NCBI RefSeq assembly: GCF_007785815.1 | Contig: NZ_VNIM01000005.1 | Span: 22,931-86,930 of the forward strand | Direction: 5' to 3' | From: Alterirhizorhabdus solaris | GTDB taxonomy: Bacteria > Pseudomonadota > Alphaproteobacteria > Sphingomonadales > Sphingomonadaceae | DNA: 64,000 nucleotides | Part shown: positions 18,450 through 26,151 of the stretch, piece after piece | Layout of the letters: every line of letters starts with the position of its first letter | Position numbering within the stretch: position 1 is the first letter of the stretch | Translations under genes and position numbers: made by a program | The notes under the pieces: generated by a model | What the model was told of the DNA's origin: nothing | Databases searched by the model: none | Seen by the model: the letters and a program-made list of their open reading frames with translations, nothing else

Positions 18450-19262
18450 TCAGTTTCCGTTACGAGAGACGAGATAGGCGGTCGTGACCTTGCCAGGGGC
18501 GAGCTTGGCCTCCGCGATCGAGACCGCGAGCGCGGTCGGCGGGGCCACCGTCGCCTCGGTGAGGGTGGTGGGCTGGGTGCCCTTGTTCTCGATGCGCAGC
18601 ACCCGGCCCGTCATCGTGTCGCCGCGATATTCGGCGATCATTTGGACCTTGAGGTCACCGACATAGACGGGCTTGAGCGAGCGCTGACGCATCTCGTAGC
18701 CCTCGACCGTCTTGTTGGCGTACATCGCCTGGACGAGCGCGACCGCGCCTTCCTCGGAAGACGCCTGCGCAACCTGAGCTGCGCCTTGCTCGGCAGCCTC
18801 CTTGGCGATCGCGGGGTTGGTGACGAACACCTGCACCGCCTCGTCGCCGGACACGCGGCACTGAAACTTGTAGACGTAGCCGCGCTTGCTGGTCGCGAAG
18901 AACGACAAAGCGGAGCGGGCGAAGCCATCAGGCACCGACAGGTAGATGTCGCCGCGCACCGGCTCGTTGACGACAGAGAAGTCGTCGGACGGGTTGCCGG
19001 TGTTGATCTTGGACACGCTGGCGAACTCGTCCTGGACGAGGCTGATGCGGGTGAGATCCCTGGCCGACGCGCTGCAGCTGACCTGTGCGCCGTCCGCGGC
19101 CATCAGCGTCTGGTCCGGCGCGGCGACCGCAGGGGTGGCGATGGCAAAGACGGCGATGCCGATTAGCGCGCCGCCGACCGCACGACTGGCAAGGCACGAG
19201 ATGCGCGACGCGAGGGCCGTGCCGGCGGTCGCCGTTCCGATCGCGACCATCGTCGACATCAT
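18450..19262 (-). CDS. traK: TraK, VirB9-like secretin component
   Basis: A 270-residue protein with a long hydrophobic leader (AVGGALIGIAVFAIATPAVA) and a mature domain matching TraK (VSCSASARDLTRISL, then a C-terminal GRVLRIENKGTQPTTLTE). TraK forms part of the outer-membrane core complex with TraV and TraB. Several start codons are possible (19262, 19250) because the leader is unusually long. It overlaps traE by 4 bases. Confidence 0.9.
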   Translation of the reverse strand: MMSTMVAIGTATAGTALASRISCLASRAVGGALIGIAVFAIATPAVAAPDQTLMAADGAQVSCSASARDLTRISLVQDEFASVSKINTGNPSDDFSVVNEPVRGDIYLSVPDGFARSALSFFATSKRGYVYKFQCRVSGDEAVQVFVTNPAIAKEAAEQGAAQVAQASSEEGAVALVQAMYANKTVEGYEMRQRSLKPVYVGDLKVQMIAEYRGDTMTGRVLRIENKGTQPTTLTEATVAPPTALAVSIAEAKLAPGKVTTAYLVSRNGN

Positions 19263-19831
19263 TCGCCGATCCTCCCCTTCTTGACGGGCTGGACCATGCC
19301 GAAGCCGATGAGCTTCAGGGACAGACCGGAATACTCCCAGTCGAACTGGAAGGTGCGGCGCTCGCTGGTGACGACCTTTTGGCCGACCACCGTGTTGAGC
19401 GTGCCGCTGACGGACGAGCGCAGGTTCTTCGGGTCGATCTCCATCGACTGGATGTTGAAGAACTGCGAGATGCTCGACCCGCGCTGCTCGTTGACGATGC
19501 GCAGCAGGTCGGCCTTGATGCGGCCCTCCGCCTTGGGCGAGACGATCTGGAGGACCGAATCCATCCAGTATTCGAGCGTGCCCGGCGAGCGAGTGAGGGT
19601 GAGGATCGCGGCGTCGCGCGTGACGAGCTCGAGATACTCGCGCGAGACGCCGGCGCTGGAGATGGTCAGCGGCGAGCGGATCACCGGCTGCAGGACGATC
19701 TCGCGGTTGCGGGTGGCCGAAATGAGCAGCAGCAGCGCGACCGCGCCGCCAAGCACGAGCGCGGCGATGCCGAGCAGATTACGCTGGCGTAGGACGCGCT
19801 GGCCCTGCGTATGCTGGTACGAATAATCCAT
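19259..19831 (-). CDS. traE: TraE, VirB5/VirB8-position inner-membrane pilus protein
   Basis: A 190-residue protein with one N-terminal membrane segment (LLGIAALVLGGAVALLLLI) and a periplasmic domain with the TraE pattern (SREYLELVTRDAAILTLTRSP, then TFQFDWEYSGLSLKL). TraE is needed for pilus assembly and corresponds to VirB8 in position and fold. It follows traL after one base and overlaps traK. Confidence 0.93.
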   Translation of the reverse strand: MDYSYQHTQGQRVLRQRNLLGIAALVLGGAVALLLLISATRNREIVLQPVIRSPLTISSAGVSREYLELVTRDAAILTLTRSPGTLEYWMDSVLQIVSPKAEGRIKADLLRIVNEQRGSSISQFFNIQSMEIDPKNLRSSVSGTLNTVVGQKVVTSERRTFQFDWEYSGLSLKLIGFGMVQPVKKGRIGE

Positions 19832-19832
19832 G

Positions 19833-20123
19833 TCAGCCTACCATCAAGCGGAGGTAGGAAGGCGGCGTGGCGCGCAGCGACGGAAAGCCGCCCGGCAGAT
19901 GCCAGTAGGCCAGATGGATCAGCCACGATGTCGCCCGCCCAGCCTTGGCTTTTCTCAGCGCCCACCAGCCCAGGATCGCAAAGCCGATCCCGAAGACGAT
20001 GTGCTGGGACAGGATCCCCCAGGTGAAGGGGATGACCATCGCGAGAAACTCATCCAGCGTCCAGAACCCGATCAGCTCAGGGTCATCCATATGAGAGGGG
20101 ATCACATACTTGTCGGCTGACAT
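19833..20123 (-). CDS. traL: TraL, small pilus assembly protein
   Basis: A 96-residue protein starting at ATG 20123 (an in-frame GTG lies 3 bases before). It has the TraL opening (IPSHMDDPELIGFWTLDEF) and two hydrophobic segments (FLAMVIPFTWGILSQHIVFG and IGFAILGWWAL). TraL is an inner-membrane protein equivalent to VirB3. It lies between the pilin gene and traE, the F order. Confidence 0.92.
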   Translation of the reverse strand: MSADKYVIPSHMDDPELIGFWTLDEFLAMVIPFTWGILSQHIVFGIGFAILGWWALRKAKAGRATSWLIHLAYWHLPGGFPSLRATPPSYLRLMVG

Positions 20124-20179
20124 CACGCCACCTTCCAGGACGATGCCGGCAGCACTGCTATGCTGCCGGCATCCGCAGG

Positions 20180-20500
20180 TCAGATCGTCGCGGTGACGGT
20201 CGAGGTGACGATGGGAATGCCGGTGCCGGCGCCGACGCCGACGCCGACCGGGATCGCCACCTGGCCGAGGCTGAAGCGGCCCGAGGCGAGACCAACCACG
20301 CCGCCGGCGAGCGACAGCACGGTGATGATCTTGCCGCCCGAGCCTTCCAGGAAGTCTGTGAACTTCAGCAGCGCGGTATCGAACGTACCATCGGCGCCGG
20401 CGAACGCCGGGTGCGCCAGCAGCACGGCAGTCGCGGCGACGGCGACGGCGGCGAGCGCCGACGTCTCGGCACCACGGCCCATCTTAAGGTACTTCGTCAT
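20180..20500 (-). CDS. traA: TraA-like prepilin
   Basis: Start set at ATG 20500 because AAGGAGA lies 8 bases upstream; the frame to 20575 is too long. The 106-residue protein has a long leader with a hydrophobic core (ALAAVAVAATAVLLAHPAFA) and a likely cut after A34, giving a mature pilin of about 72 residues with two hydrophobic stretches (KIITVLSLAGGVVGLA and QVAIPVGVGVGAG). This matches F pilin in size and layout. The plasmid-encoded S26 peptidase is the probable processing enzyme. It is the first gene of the transfer operon. Confidence 0.85.
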   Translation of the reverse strand: MTKYLKMGRGAETSALAAVAVAATAVLLAHPAFAGADGTFDTALLKFTDFLEGSGGKIITVLSLAGGVVGLASGRFSLGQVAIPVGVGVGAGTGIPIVTSTVTATI

Positions 20501-20897
20501 GTTGGAGGTCTCCTTCGATCGAGCGCATTTCAGCGCGCCCGGAGAAGGGGTGGCGGCCAAGATTCTAAGGCGCAATCGCGGACGCTGGGAACTTTTCGAC
20601 GAAAGGGGATTTTCGCGGATTATTCACCGAATCATCGGTATCTAACGCTTGGGATGGCCGTCCTAACGGTCGCGTGACCGCCGTCACGGTCAGCTGGCCG
20701 CGCTCACGGTCAATCCGGCCGCCGCTGCGGCCGGGCGGCCGTATCGGCGGTCAGGCTTCCGCCCACTATCAGATCCGAGTCGGGGCGGGTATGCGGCCTC
20801 GGCCACTCTGTTCCGGGTGTGCTCTGAATGAGGTACAACGTTCACACGAGTTGGTCGCCTCAGACGGTGATCTCGGTCTTGAAAGAAGAAGGCTGTC
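20501..20897 (+). promoter_or_regulatory. divergent control region between traA and the 20898 gene
   Basis: No convincing gene lies here. It should hold the leftward promoter of the whole transfer operon and the rightward promoter of the 20898 gene. A 14-base palindrome (gtgac-cgcc-gtcac, 20674-20687) lies near two copies of tcacggtca (around 20684 and 20704), and a GC-rich inverted repeat follows (around 20712-20732). These are candidate operators; I could not assign -35 and -10 boxes with confidence. Confidence 0.5.
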
Positions 20898-21359
20898 ATG
20901 GCTGACGCTAAGCGCGCATGCGATTTCCGGGTCTCCGAGTACTTGTTTAAGCTCTCGGCAGAGGGTGTTCGAGTATTCTCAAACAGCGTCTATCGTCACG
21001 CTTCCTTAGGAGAGGTAATAAATGTCCGAGCAGACAGAGCCGGCAAGCTCGCCGAAAGTTATGAGACAGAAGATCTGGAGGCTCACCTGCGAATCATTCC
21101 CGCAGATGGAGATATAGAGCTAAGCATTGAGATTCTGGAGACTAGCGCCGACTTTATAGACGCCGCTATCCCCTCCTTGGAGCAGGCACTTGGAAAGAGT
21201 GTCAGATTCATTGAGGTGATGTCGCTTATGCTGTTCGACTTCATCGCAGAGCGCAATACCACCGAGGTCTTGACGAAGCTTGGCATGAGCATTCAGGAAG
21301 CTAGCGAATACCGCATTGCCCTCAAACGTCGAGACTCCAATGTAATACCATTCAGGTGA
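20898..21359 (+). CDS. unknown protein divergent from the tra operon
   Basis: A 153-residue protein starting at ATG 20898, with GAAGAAGG 6 bases upstream. It is acidic, has no signal peptide or membrane segment, and uses more AT-rich codons than the tra genes. Predicted secondary structure alternates strands and helices (VRVFSNSVYRHASLGEVINV, then a long helical part from about residue 80). No family recognised. Its place, divergent from traA and just before a helix-turn-helix gene, makes a role in tra regulation plausible. Confidence 0.65.
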   Translation: MADAKRACDFRVSEYLFKLSAEGVRVFSNSVYRHASLGEVINVRADRAGKLAESYETEDLEAHLRIIPADGDIELSIEILETSADFIDAAIPSLEQALGKSVRFIEVMSLMLFDFIAERNTTEVLTKLGMSIQEASEYRIALKRRDSNVIPFR

Positions 21360-21460
21360 TACGGTAGTGTAACGACTTTAGCTGACAAAATGGCGGTACA
21401 ATCACTTGATTCAGCGAGATAGCCCGCGTTAACCAATGGGTACGTTGTTAGGGGGTTCCA

Positions 21461-21973
21461 ATGAACTTGTCAGAGGCCCAGTCGCAACACGACGCGACCG
21501 ACCAAAGCCGGTCGTCCGGGCGGGTGGATTTCATTCTGGCAAGAATGAGCGTGCGTAATCTCAGTCGCCGGCAGGTGGCGTCGATCACGGGCATTGGACG
21601 CACTCGGCTTCAGACGATCCTCCACGCAGAGGTCGATAAGCGCACTCCGATGCGGATGGATGAATTCCATATGATTCTAGAGAAGCTGGGGATCGGGCAG
21701 CTGGAAGTGGCGATCGCTGCCGACGTGATCGATAATCAACCAGATGTAACCGTGGAGACCGTTTCCAGCGTTGTTTCGATGCTGGCAGAGCTGATGCGTG
21801 GGCTTCCCAGAGAGCTTATCGGGATGGTCTATCACATCGATGGCCTGGAGCATTCCGATGTGCGGCCAGAACACGGTGGCCGTATGCGGGAACTCGTCGT
21901 TAGATCACTAGCCTCTCACTATCGCAATCTTGCAGATCGCCGCGACATGCGAATCAATAATCCCGATCTATAG
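21461..21973 (+). CDS. helix-turn-helix (XRE-like) regulator
   Basis: A 170-residue protein starting at ATG 21461, with TTAGGGGG 7 bases upstream. Residues about 22-75 form a Cro/CI-like helix-turn-helix (MSVRNLSRRQVASITGIGRT then LQTILHAEV). The C-terminal half is helical and could dimerise. It lies between the tra control region and repA, so it may control transfer or copy number. The target site is not known. Confidence 0.7.
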   Translation: MNLSEAQSQHDATDQSRSSGRVDFILARMSVRNLSRRQVASITGIGRTRLQTILHAEVDKRTPMRMDEFHMILEKLGIGQLEVAIAADVIDNQPDVTVETVSSVVSMLAELMRGLPRELIGMVYHIDGLEHSDVRPEHGGRMRELVVRSLASHYRNLADRRDMRINNPDL

Positions 21974-22153
21974 TAATAGGCCACATTTGAAGGATGCCGC
22001 CTATCATTTATCGAATACCTCGCCTAAGGCCAAATTCTCAACAGCCCAAACTTTGCTTCATAGCGCTAGGATTATGGATTGCCAAAGCGTCACATAACGA
22101 AAGCACTCGTTGTGGTTATTATAGGCCAAGGGGCCACGGGTGCCACGACGCAG

Positions 22154-22174
22154 TTTTCCGTGTGAAAGCACGAG
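22154..22174 (+). repeat. iteron, forward orientation, upstream of repA
   Basis: Matches the consensus gttttccg(c/t)gtcaaagcacgag found downstream of repA, with one change (gaaag for caaag). Together with the inverted copy at 22230-22251 it forms a widely spaced inverted pair before the gene. Confidence 0.7.
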
Positions 22175-22229
22175 GATGCACGCCCATTCATCTCGCTGAC
22201 GCGCAGGCATCCATCAGACGTATGAAAAG

Positions 22230-22251
22230 CTCGTGCTTTGACACGGAAAAC
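22230..22251 (-). repeat. iteron, reverse orientation, upstream of repA
   Basis: Read on the minus strand this is gttttccgtgtcaaagcacg followed by ag, an almost exact match to the downstream iterons. Inverted arrangement with the copy at 22154 suggests an autoregulatory operator. Confidence 0.7.
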
Positions 22252-22329
22252 TGTCATTCAGCTCGCTGTGAGGTGCTTTCTGGGTTTATGGGACGTCATA
22301 GACGCGCGCTTTAATTTATCGAGGCCGAA

Positions 22330-23214
22330 GTGACGATGCTGTTGAAGCAACCTGACCTCTTTCAGCTGGACAGCCCGCTTTTTGCAGACCTGCAGGGGGA
22401 GCGGACCGTCGCCGAGTTTCCGTTCTTCGCTCTGTCAAAGCGGATGAACATGACGTCAATGATTTTCGAGAGTGCAGGCGCGCGTATTGAGATCAATCCT
22501 AGTTCAACTGGCGTAGCCACTATCTATGACAAAGAGATCCTTCTCTACATTGCCAGTCTGATGGTTGAGCGAATGGAGAAGGGGGAACGTGTAGATCGTG
22601 TGGTTAGCTTTACTGCCAACGATCTTTTTCGCGTAACCAGCACAAACTCATCTGCTCGATCCTATGCTTCGCTCAAGGCATCGTTGGCACGGCTACAGGG
22701 CACGCAAATAATCACCAATATTGAGACAGGTGGTGAAGGATCAGACAGCGCGTTCTCCTGGCTTCTCAAAGCAGACATAAAATATGTGAAGACGCCGGAC
22801 GGTGCTCGTCGGATTAAGCGGATTGAGGTTATGGTTTGTGACTGGCTGTATCGTGCGATCCTAGTGGATCGCCGAATAGCAGCATATCACCATGACTTCT
22901 TTAGGCTGGGCCCTATCGAACGCAGACTATATGAGCTTGCAAAGTTTAATTGTATCGATGGTGTTGGCTTCGAGGTGGAGCTTGAAGGATTGGCGAATCG
23001 GGTAGGGTGTGCCAGCGATCGACGAGGTCTTGAGTACTTCAAAAAGCAACTTCGCGAATTTGCAGAAAAGCAGCCGCTACCGGAGTACCAATTGCACCTT
23101 ACTGACCAAAAGCAAGTATCATCTCAAGGTGGGCGACCACGTATCAAGACAATCGTTCATCTATCCACCAAGGCATCACTACGCCCGGCTATTGAGGGTG
23201 GATCCTTACCTTAG
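22330..23214 (+). CDS. repA: RepA, RPA-family plasmid replication initiator
   Basis: A 294-residue protein whose middle (FFALSKRMNMTSMIFESAG, then YDKEILLYIASLMVERMEKG and RRLYELAKF) fits the RPA family of plasmid initiators, with tandem winged-helix domains that bind iterons. Start is GTG 22330 or ATG 22336; GAGG at 321-324 favours the GTG. It is flanked by iterons on both sides. Its codon use is clearly more AT-rich than the tra and island genes, so this replicon may have a separate origin. Confidence 0.88.
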   Translation: MTMLLKQPDLFQLDSPLFADLQGERTVAEFPFFALSKRMNMTSMIFESAGARIEINPSSTGVATIYDKEILLYIASLMVERMEKGERVDRVVSFTANDLFRVTSTNSSARSYASLKASLARLQGTQIITNIETGGEGSDSAFSWLLKADIKYVKTPDGARRIKRIEVMVCDWLYRAILVDRRIAAYHHDFFRLGPIERRLYELAKFNCIDGVGFEVELEGLANRVGCASDRRGLEYFKKQLREFAEKQPLPEYQLHLTDQKQVSSQGGRPRIKTIVHLSTKASLRPAIEGGSLP

Positions 23215-23275
23215 CGCCCGCTGCTGAGGTTACGATATGTCTCCTGCTATCCAATCGATGCGATCATAGATTCAT

Positions 23276-23408
23276 GGTTCCCGTGTCAAAGCAAGAGTGG
23301 ATTGATACCGGGGTTTTCCGCGTCAAAGCACGAGACATGGTCGGGCACTCTCGCGTTTTCCGCGTCAAAGCACGAACCTTGAGGGGGTTTTCCCGGTGAT
23401 CCCACGAG
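23276..23408 (+). repeat. four direct iterons, probable RepA-dependent origin
   Basis: Four copies in the same direction: 23276-23297 (ggttcccgtgtcaaagcaag plus ag), 23313-23334 and 23355-23375 (both gttttccgcgtcaaagcacg plus a or ag) and a degenerate copy 23387-23408. Starts are spaced 37, 42 and 32 bases. They begin 62 bases after the repA stop, the usual place for an iteron origin. Confidence 0.8.
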
Positions 23409-23736
23409 TCTCAGCACTTTGGCATCATGGGCTCGTAGGGCATCAGGTGTCGATCGACCGCCTAAGCTTGCGGCGGCGTATACTTTCAGGCCGTCAACGT
23501 GGTCGGCTGGAGTAACAGGAGTACCTTGGCTGTGACCGAATAAAGAGAAGCCCGGCACGAAGGCCGGGCATCCCCAAATCAGTGATCGACTCTCGATCGG
23601 CAATGTCAGCGTCGCCAAACGCCAACGGTCTCTCGCAAGACCCGACATAGCCGCTCCCGATCCCGGAATCAAGGATGCGCGTTTCGCGCCACAGCATCGC
23701 TTTGCCTGGTCCAGCCTCCATCGGGGAGGTCGGAAA
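23409..23736 (-). ncRNA. possible antisense RNA region upstream of repC
   Basis: The 328 bases between the iterons and repC hold no convincing gene. On the minus strand a strong hairpin followed by a T-rich run lies at its left part, as in the small counter-transcribed RNA that controls repC in repABC plasmids. The antisense promoter would lie right of about 23600, but I could not identify its boxes. A long minus-strand frame here (to 24044) overlaps repC and is a shadow. Confidence 0.4.
23540..23570 (-). terminator. intrinsic terminator reading leftward
   Basis: A perfect 7-base stem, gcccggc (23550-23556) with gccgggc (23563-23569), and a 6-base loop. On the minus strand it is followed by TTCTCTTTATT. 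This is the expected end of an antisense RNA that represses repC. Confidence 0.65.
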
Positions 23737-25119
23737 GTGGACACGCATATCTGGACGACGTCGGGCGAGAATGCTCGTCGAGGAGCTGGCGTAGCGGCGC
23801 AGCGCATGCCCGGTCGCGGTCTGAGAAAGCACGGCAGGGAGGCCGCCGCCGCGAACACGCTCACGGAGGCTTTCCGCGGGCTCGATGCCGGCGTCACCAG
23901 GAGCATGGCGCTCGGTGCGTTGAAGCGTGCCCGACCGTACATGGGCATCCCACCAAGGATCGTGGCGCTTATGGACACGCTCTTCAAATACTCGCGCGAC
24001 GCCGACTGGCGGGGCGGGCGAATCCCGACGGTGTGGCCCTCCAACGAGGCGCTCGCGCGCGAACTGGAGGTTAGCGTCAGGCAGGTTCAGAACCTGCTCA
24101 GGCAGGCGGAGGCTCTTGGACTACTAAGCTTCCGGGATAGCCCCAACGGCAAGAGAGGCGGCTGCCGTAACGCCCAGGGTGATATCATCTGGGCATACGG
24201 CATCATCCTCGCCCCGATGGGCACGCGCTATCAGGAGTTTAGCGACCACGCGCACATCGGCGCCGAGGAGGACGGGCACCTCAAGCGGCTGAAACGACGT
24301 TTGGAGGCCGTCCGCCGGAAGCTCCGAATGCTAACCCAGGCGGCCATGGACAATGGCTTCGGCGAGCGCGAGGCCTGGAGCGCCATGGATGTCGTCTTGA
24401 TGGCGACCAACCAGATGCGAAACAACCGGGATATCGCGCTCTATACGGCTTGCGTGCAGCAGCAGGAAGCCTGCGCATCCGCGCTGGAAGCGACCCTGAA
24501 CGATGGCTTTGCGGCTCTCGATCGATCTCGGGAAGGTCCTGAAACTTCATGCTGGCATGAACCTGACTTCACTCACTCTACAACTACAAACCAGCTTCAC
24601 ACTGCTAAAGCAGTTACCTGTAGGGGCTTGGCAGTAAGGCGTAGTGGCGCTGAGGACGTCGCTCAGCCGATAGCCACGGTTGAGGAGGAGATGGCCGCGC
24701 ATGGCGTCGGTCTCGGGTTCATCAGCGAACTAGCCTACGAACTTCATCCGACTTTGCGTCTGTCCGATGAGGATTGCAGTTGGGGTGAGGTCGTCTCCGT
24801 CGCCGAACGTCTCTCTCACCAGGCCGGCATAAGCGGCCACGCCTTCCACGAGGCAGTGCGTGTCATGGGTCAGCGCGGTGCCGCTGCCTCGGTTATCGTC
24901 ACTCTGCAGAAGTACCGGCGCGGCGACGTGCATCGTCCCGGCGCCTATCTGCGCGGCATGTCGAGAAAGGCCACTTCAGGCACGCTGAAGCTTGGTCCGA
25001 CCCTCCATGGCCTGCGTGACGCCAATCGCTCCCAGGCGATGAAATGTCTCGCGGATACAGGCACTATACCGATCGGTGCGATGCTTCCCGGCCTGCTGCG
25101 AAAAGCGAAACAGGGATGA
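23737..25119 (+). CDS. repC: RepC-type replication initiator
   Basis: A 460-residue protein starting at GTG 23737, with GGGGAGG 7 bases upstream. The opening MDTHIWTT resembles RepC starts, and the core block VWPSNEALARELEVSVRQVQ then FRDSPNGKRGG is the RepC signature, containing a winged helix that binds the origin. In repABC plasmids RepC is the initiator and the origin lies within its own gene. Here no parA/parB-type repA and repB precede it. An AT-rich patch around 24539-24622 interrupts the high GC content. Confidence 0.85.
   Translation: MDTHIWTTSGENARRGAGVAAQRMPGRGLRKHGREAAAANTLTEAFRGLDAGVTRSMALGALKRARPYMGIPPRIVALMDTLFKYSRDADWRGGRIPTVWPSNEALARELEVSVRQVQNLLRQAEALGLLSFRDSPNGKRGGCRNAQGDIIWAYGIILAPMGTRYQEFSDHAHIGAEEDGHLKRLKRRLEAVRRKLRMLTQAAMDNGFGEREAWSAMDVVLMATNQMRNNRDIALYTACVQQQEACASALEATLNDGFAALDRSREGPETSCWHEPDFTHSTTTNQLHTAKAVTCRGLAVRRSGAEDVAQPIATVEEEMAAHGVGLGFISELAYELHPTLRLSDEDCSWGEVVSVAERLSHQAGISGHAFHEAVRVMGQRGAAASVIVTLQKYRRGDVHRPGAYLRGMSRKATSGTLKLGPTLHGLRDANRSQAMKCLADTGTIPIGAMLPGLLRKAKQG
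24539..24622 (+). other. AT-rich patch inside repC, candidate origin
   Basis: The sequence drops sharply in GC content, encoding a Thr/His/Ser-rich linker of RepC. It includes a perfect palindrome ttcatg-ctgg-catgaa (24546-24561). RepC-type plasmids have their replication origin in exactly such an AT-rich segment within repC. The assignment rests on position and composition only. Confidence 0.55.
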
Positions 25120-25127
25120 CGACACCG

Positions 25128-26036
25128 TCAAAAGGCGGCGAGTTCTACCTGTCGGCCGACCCGGACCGTCTGTCTGAAGGGATCGGCTTGCGGCGCGCCC
25201 AGCCTGCCAAGACGCGTCCAATTCGCCAGGATGTTCGTGACGTAAGCCTGCGTTTCCGCGATCCGTGGCATCATGCCCGCACGGACCCGGCCGGGTCCGG
25301 CGTTGTACGCCGCCAGTGCGAGATGGACCTGTCCGAACTTGTCGAGCTGCTGGCGCAGATAGCGGGCGCCACCGCGCATGTTCTGCACAGGGTCGTAGCG
25401 ATCGACGCCCAGCGAGGCGGCCGTCGCCGGCATGAGCTGCGCCAGACCGAACGCACTCGCGGAGGAGATCGCGACCGGATTGTAGCCGCTCTCGCGGATT
25501 ATCATCGCGTCGAACAGCCCGGTCGGGATGCCATGTTCGCACGCGATGGCGCTCATCATTCCGTAGTAGGCCGCACGTCGAGCTTCCGCTGTATGTCCAA
25601 GGAAGCCGGCCGGACGATAGGCGAGCGGCGCACATCCGGGTGTGTAGCTGACCGCAGGGGGGGATGCGTAGCCGCCGCGCATCCAGCCCGGGACCGCGAT
25701 CGACGACGTGGCCGCGATCGGGATGACGGCGCGAGCGCCACCGGTGTCCGCTATCCCGCTGTCCTCAGATCGCGCTGCGGCCGCCAATTCGCCCTTCATC
25801 CGATATTCCACGTAGCGGCGGCTCAGATCATGGACGCGGAAAGCGTTGGAGAGCGGAGGAGAGGTTGGCGCCGGTATTGCGGAGGATGAGGAAAGGTCGG
25901 GTGCTTCGCTCAGCACGGCAGGGTGCATCGAGATCAGTTCAATCTGGCGCGTGACCTGCCTGAGCTTCGCAGACGCCACCGACGGCAGCGATCCGGCTGC
26001 ACAAAGAACGATTATGACCATTATCGAGACGCGCAT
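25128..26036 (-). CDS. lytic transglycosylase (VirB1-like)
   Basis: Start set at ATG 26036 (a GTG at 26045 is also in frame). The 302-residue protein has a signal peptide (IMVIIVLCAAGSLPSVASA), a low-complexity linker and a C-terminal SLT domain with the catalytic Glu in IIRESGYNP, the SAFGLAQLMPATA block, and LALAAYNAGPGRV. It cuts peptidoglycan so the transfer channel can cross the wall. It converges on repC with an 8-base gap and is away from the main tra operon, as is common for this gene. Confidence 0.9.
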   Translation of the reverse strand: MRVSIMVIIVLCAAGSLPSVASAKLRQVTRQIELISMHPAVLSEAPDLSSSSAIPAPTSPPLSNAFRVHDLSRRYVEYRMKGELAAAARSEDSGIADTGGARAVIPIAATSSIAVPGWMRGGYASPPAVSYTPGCAPLAYRPAGFLGHTAEARRAAYYGMMSAIACEHGIPTGLFDAMIIRESGYNPVAISSASAFGLAQLMPATAASLGVDRYDPVQNMRGGARYLRQQLDKFGQVHLALAAYNAGPGRVRAGMMPRIAETQAYVTNILANWTRLGRLGAPQADPFRQTVRVGRQVELAAF

Positions 26037-26151
26037 TCGGACCACCGATTTGCTGCTTTCGAGAAGTGGAGATCAGATAACTTCATGTTGTCAACCCATC
26101 CGGGAACGGCCAAAACCACTTGGAAAGGGCCTGTTCGAGGGGTTCTGAAGC

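Larger units (their letters stand above)
21974..22329 (+). promoter_or_regulatory. repA leader with two iteron-like sequences
   Basis: This AT-richer stretch has no convincing gene. It holds two copies of the repA iteron in opposite orientation: ttttccgtgtgaaagcacga at 22154-22173 and ctcgtgctttgacacggaaa at 22230-22249. Two opposed iterons before an initiator gene usually act as its operator, letting RepA dimers repress their own promoter. The promoter boxes were not resolved. Confidence 0.6.

Noticed and set aside
21994..22314. Plus-strand frame of 106 residues before repA
   Set aside because: It runs across both opposed iterons, has no clear ribosome-binding site and its protein sequence shows no pattern.
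23286..24044. Minus-strand frame of 252 residues over iterons and the start of repC
   Set aside because: It begins inside repC and crosses the iterons and the antisense terminator; no motif.
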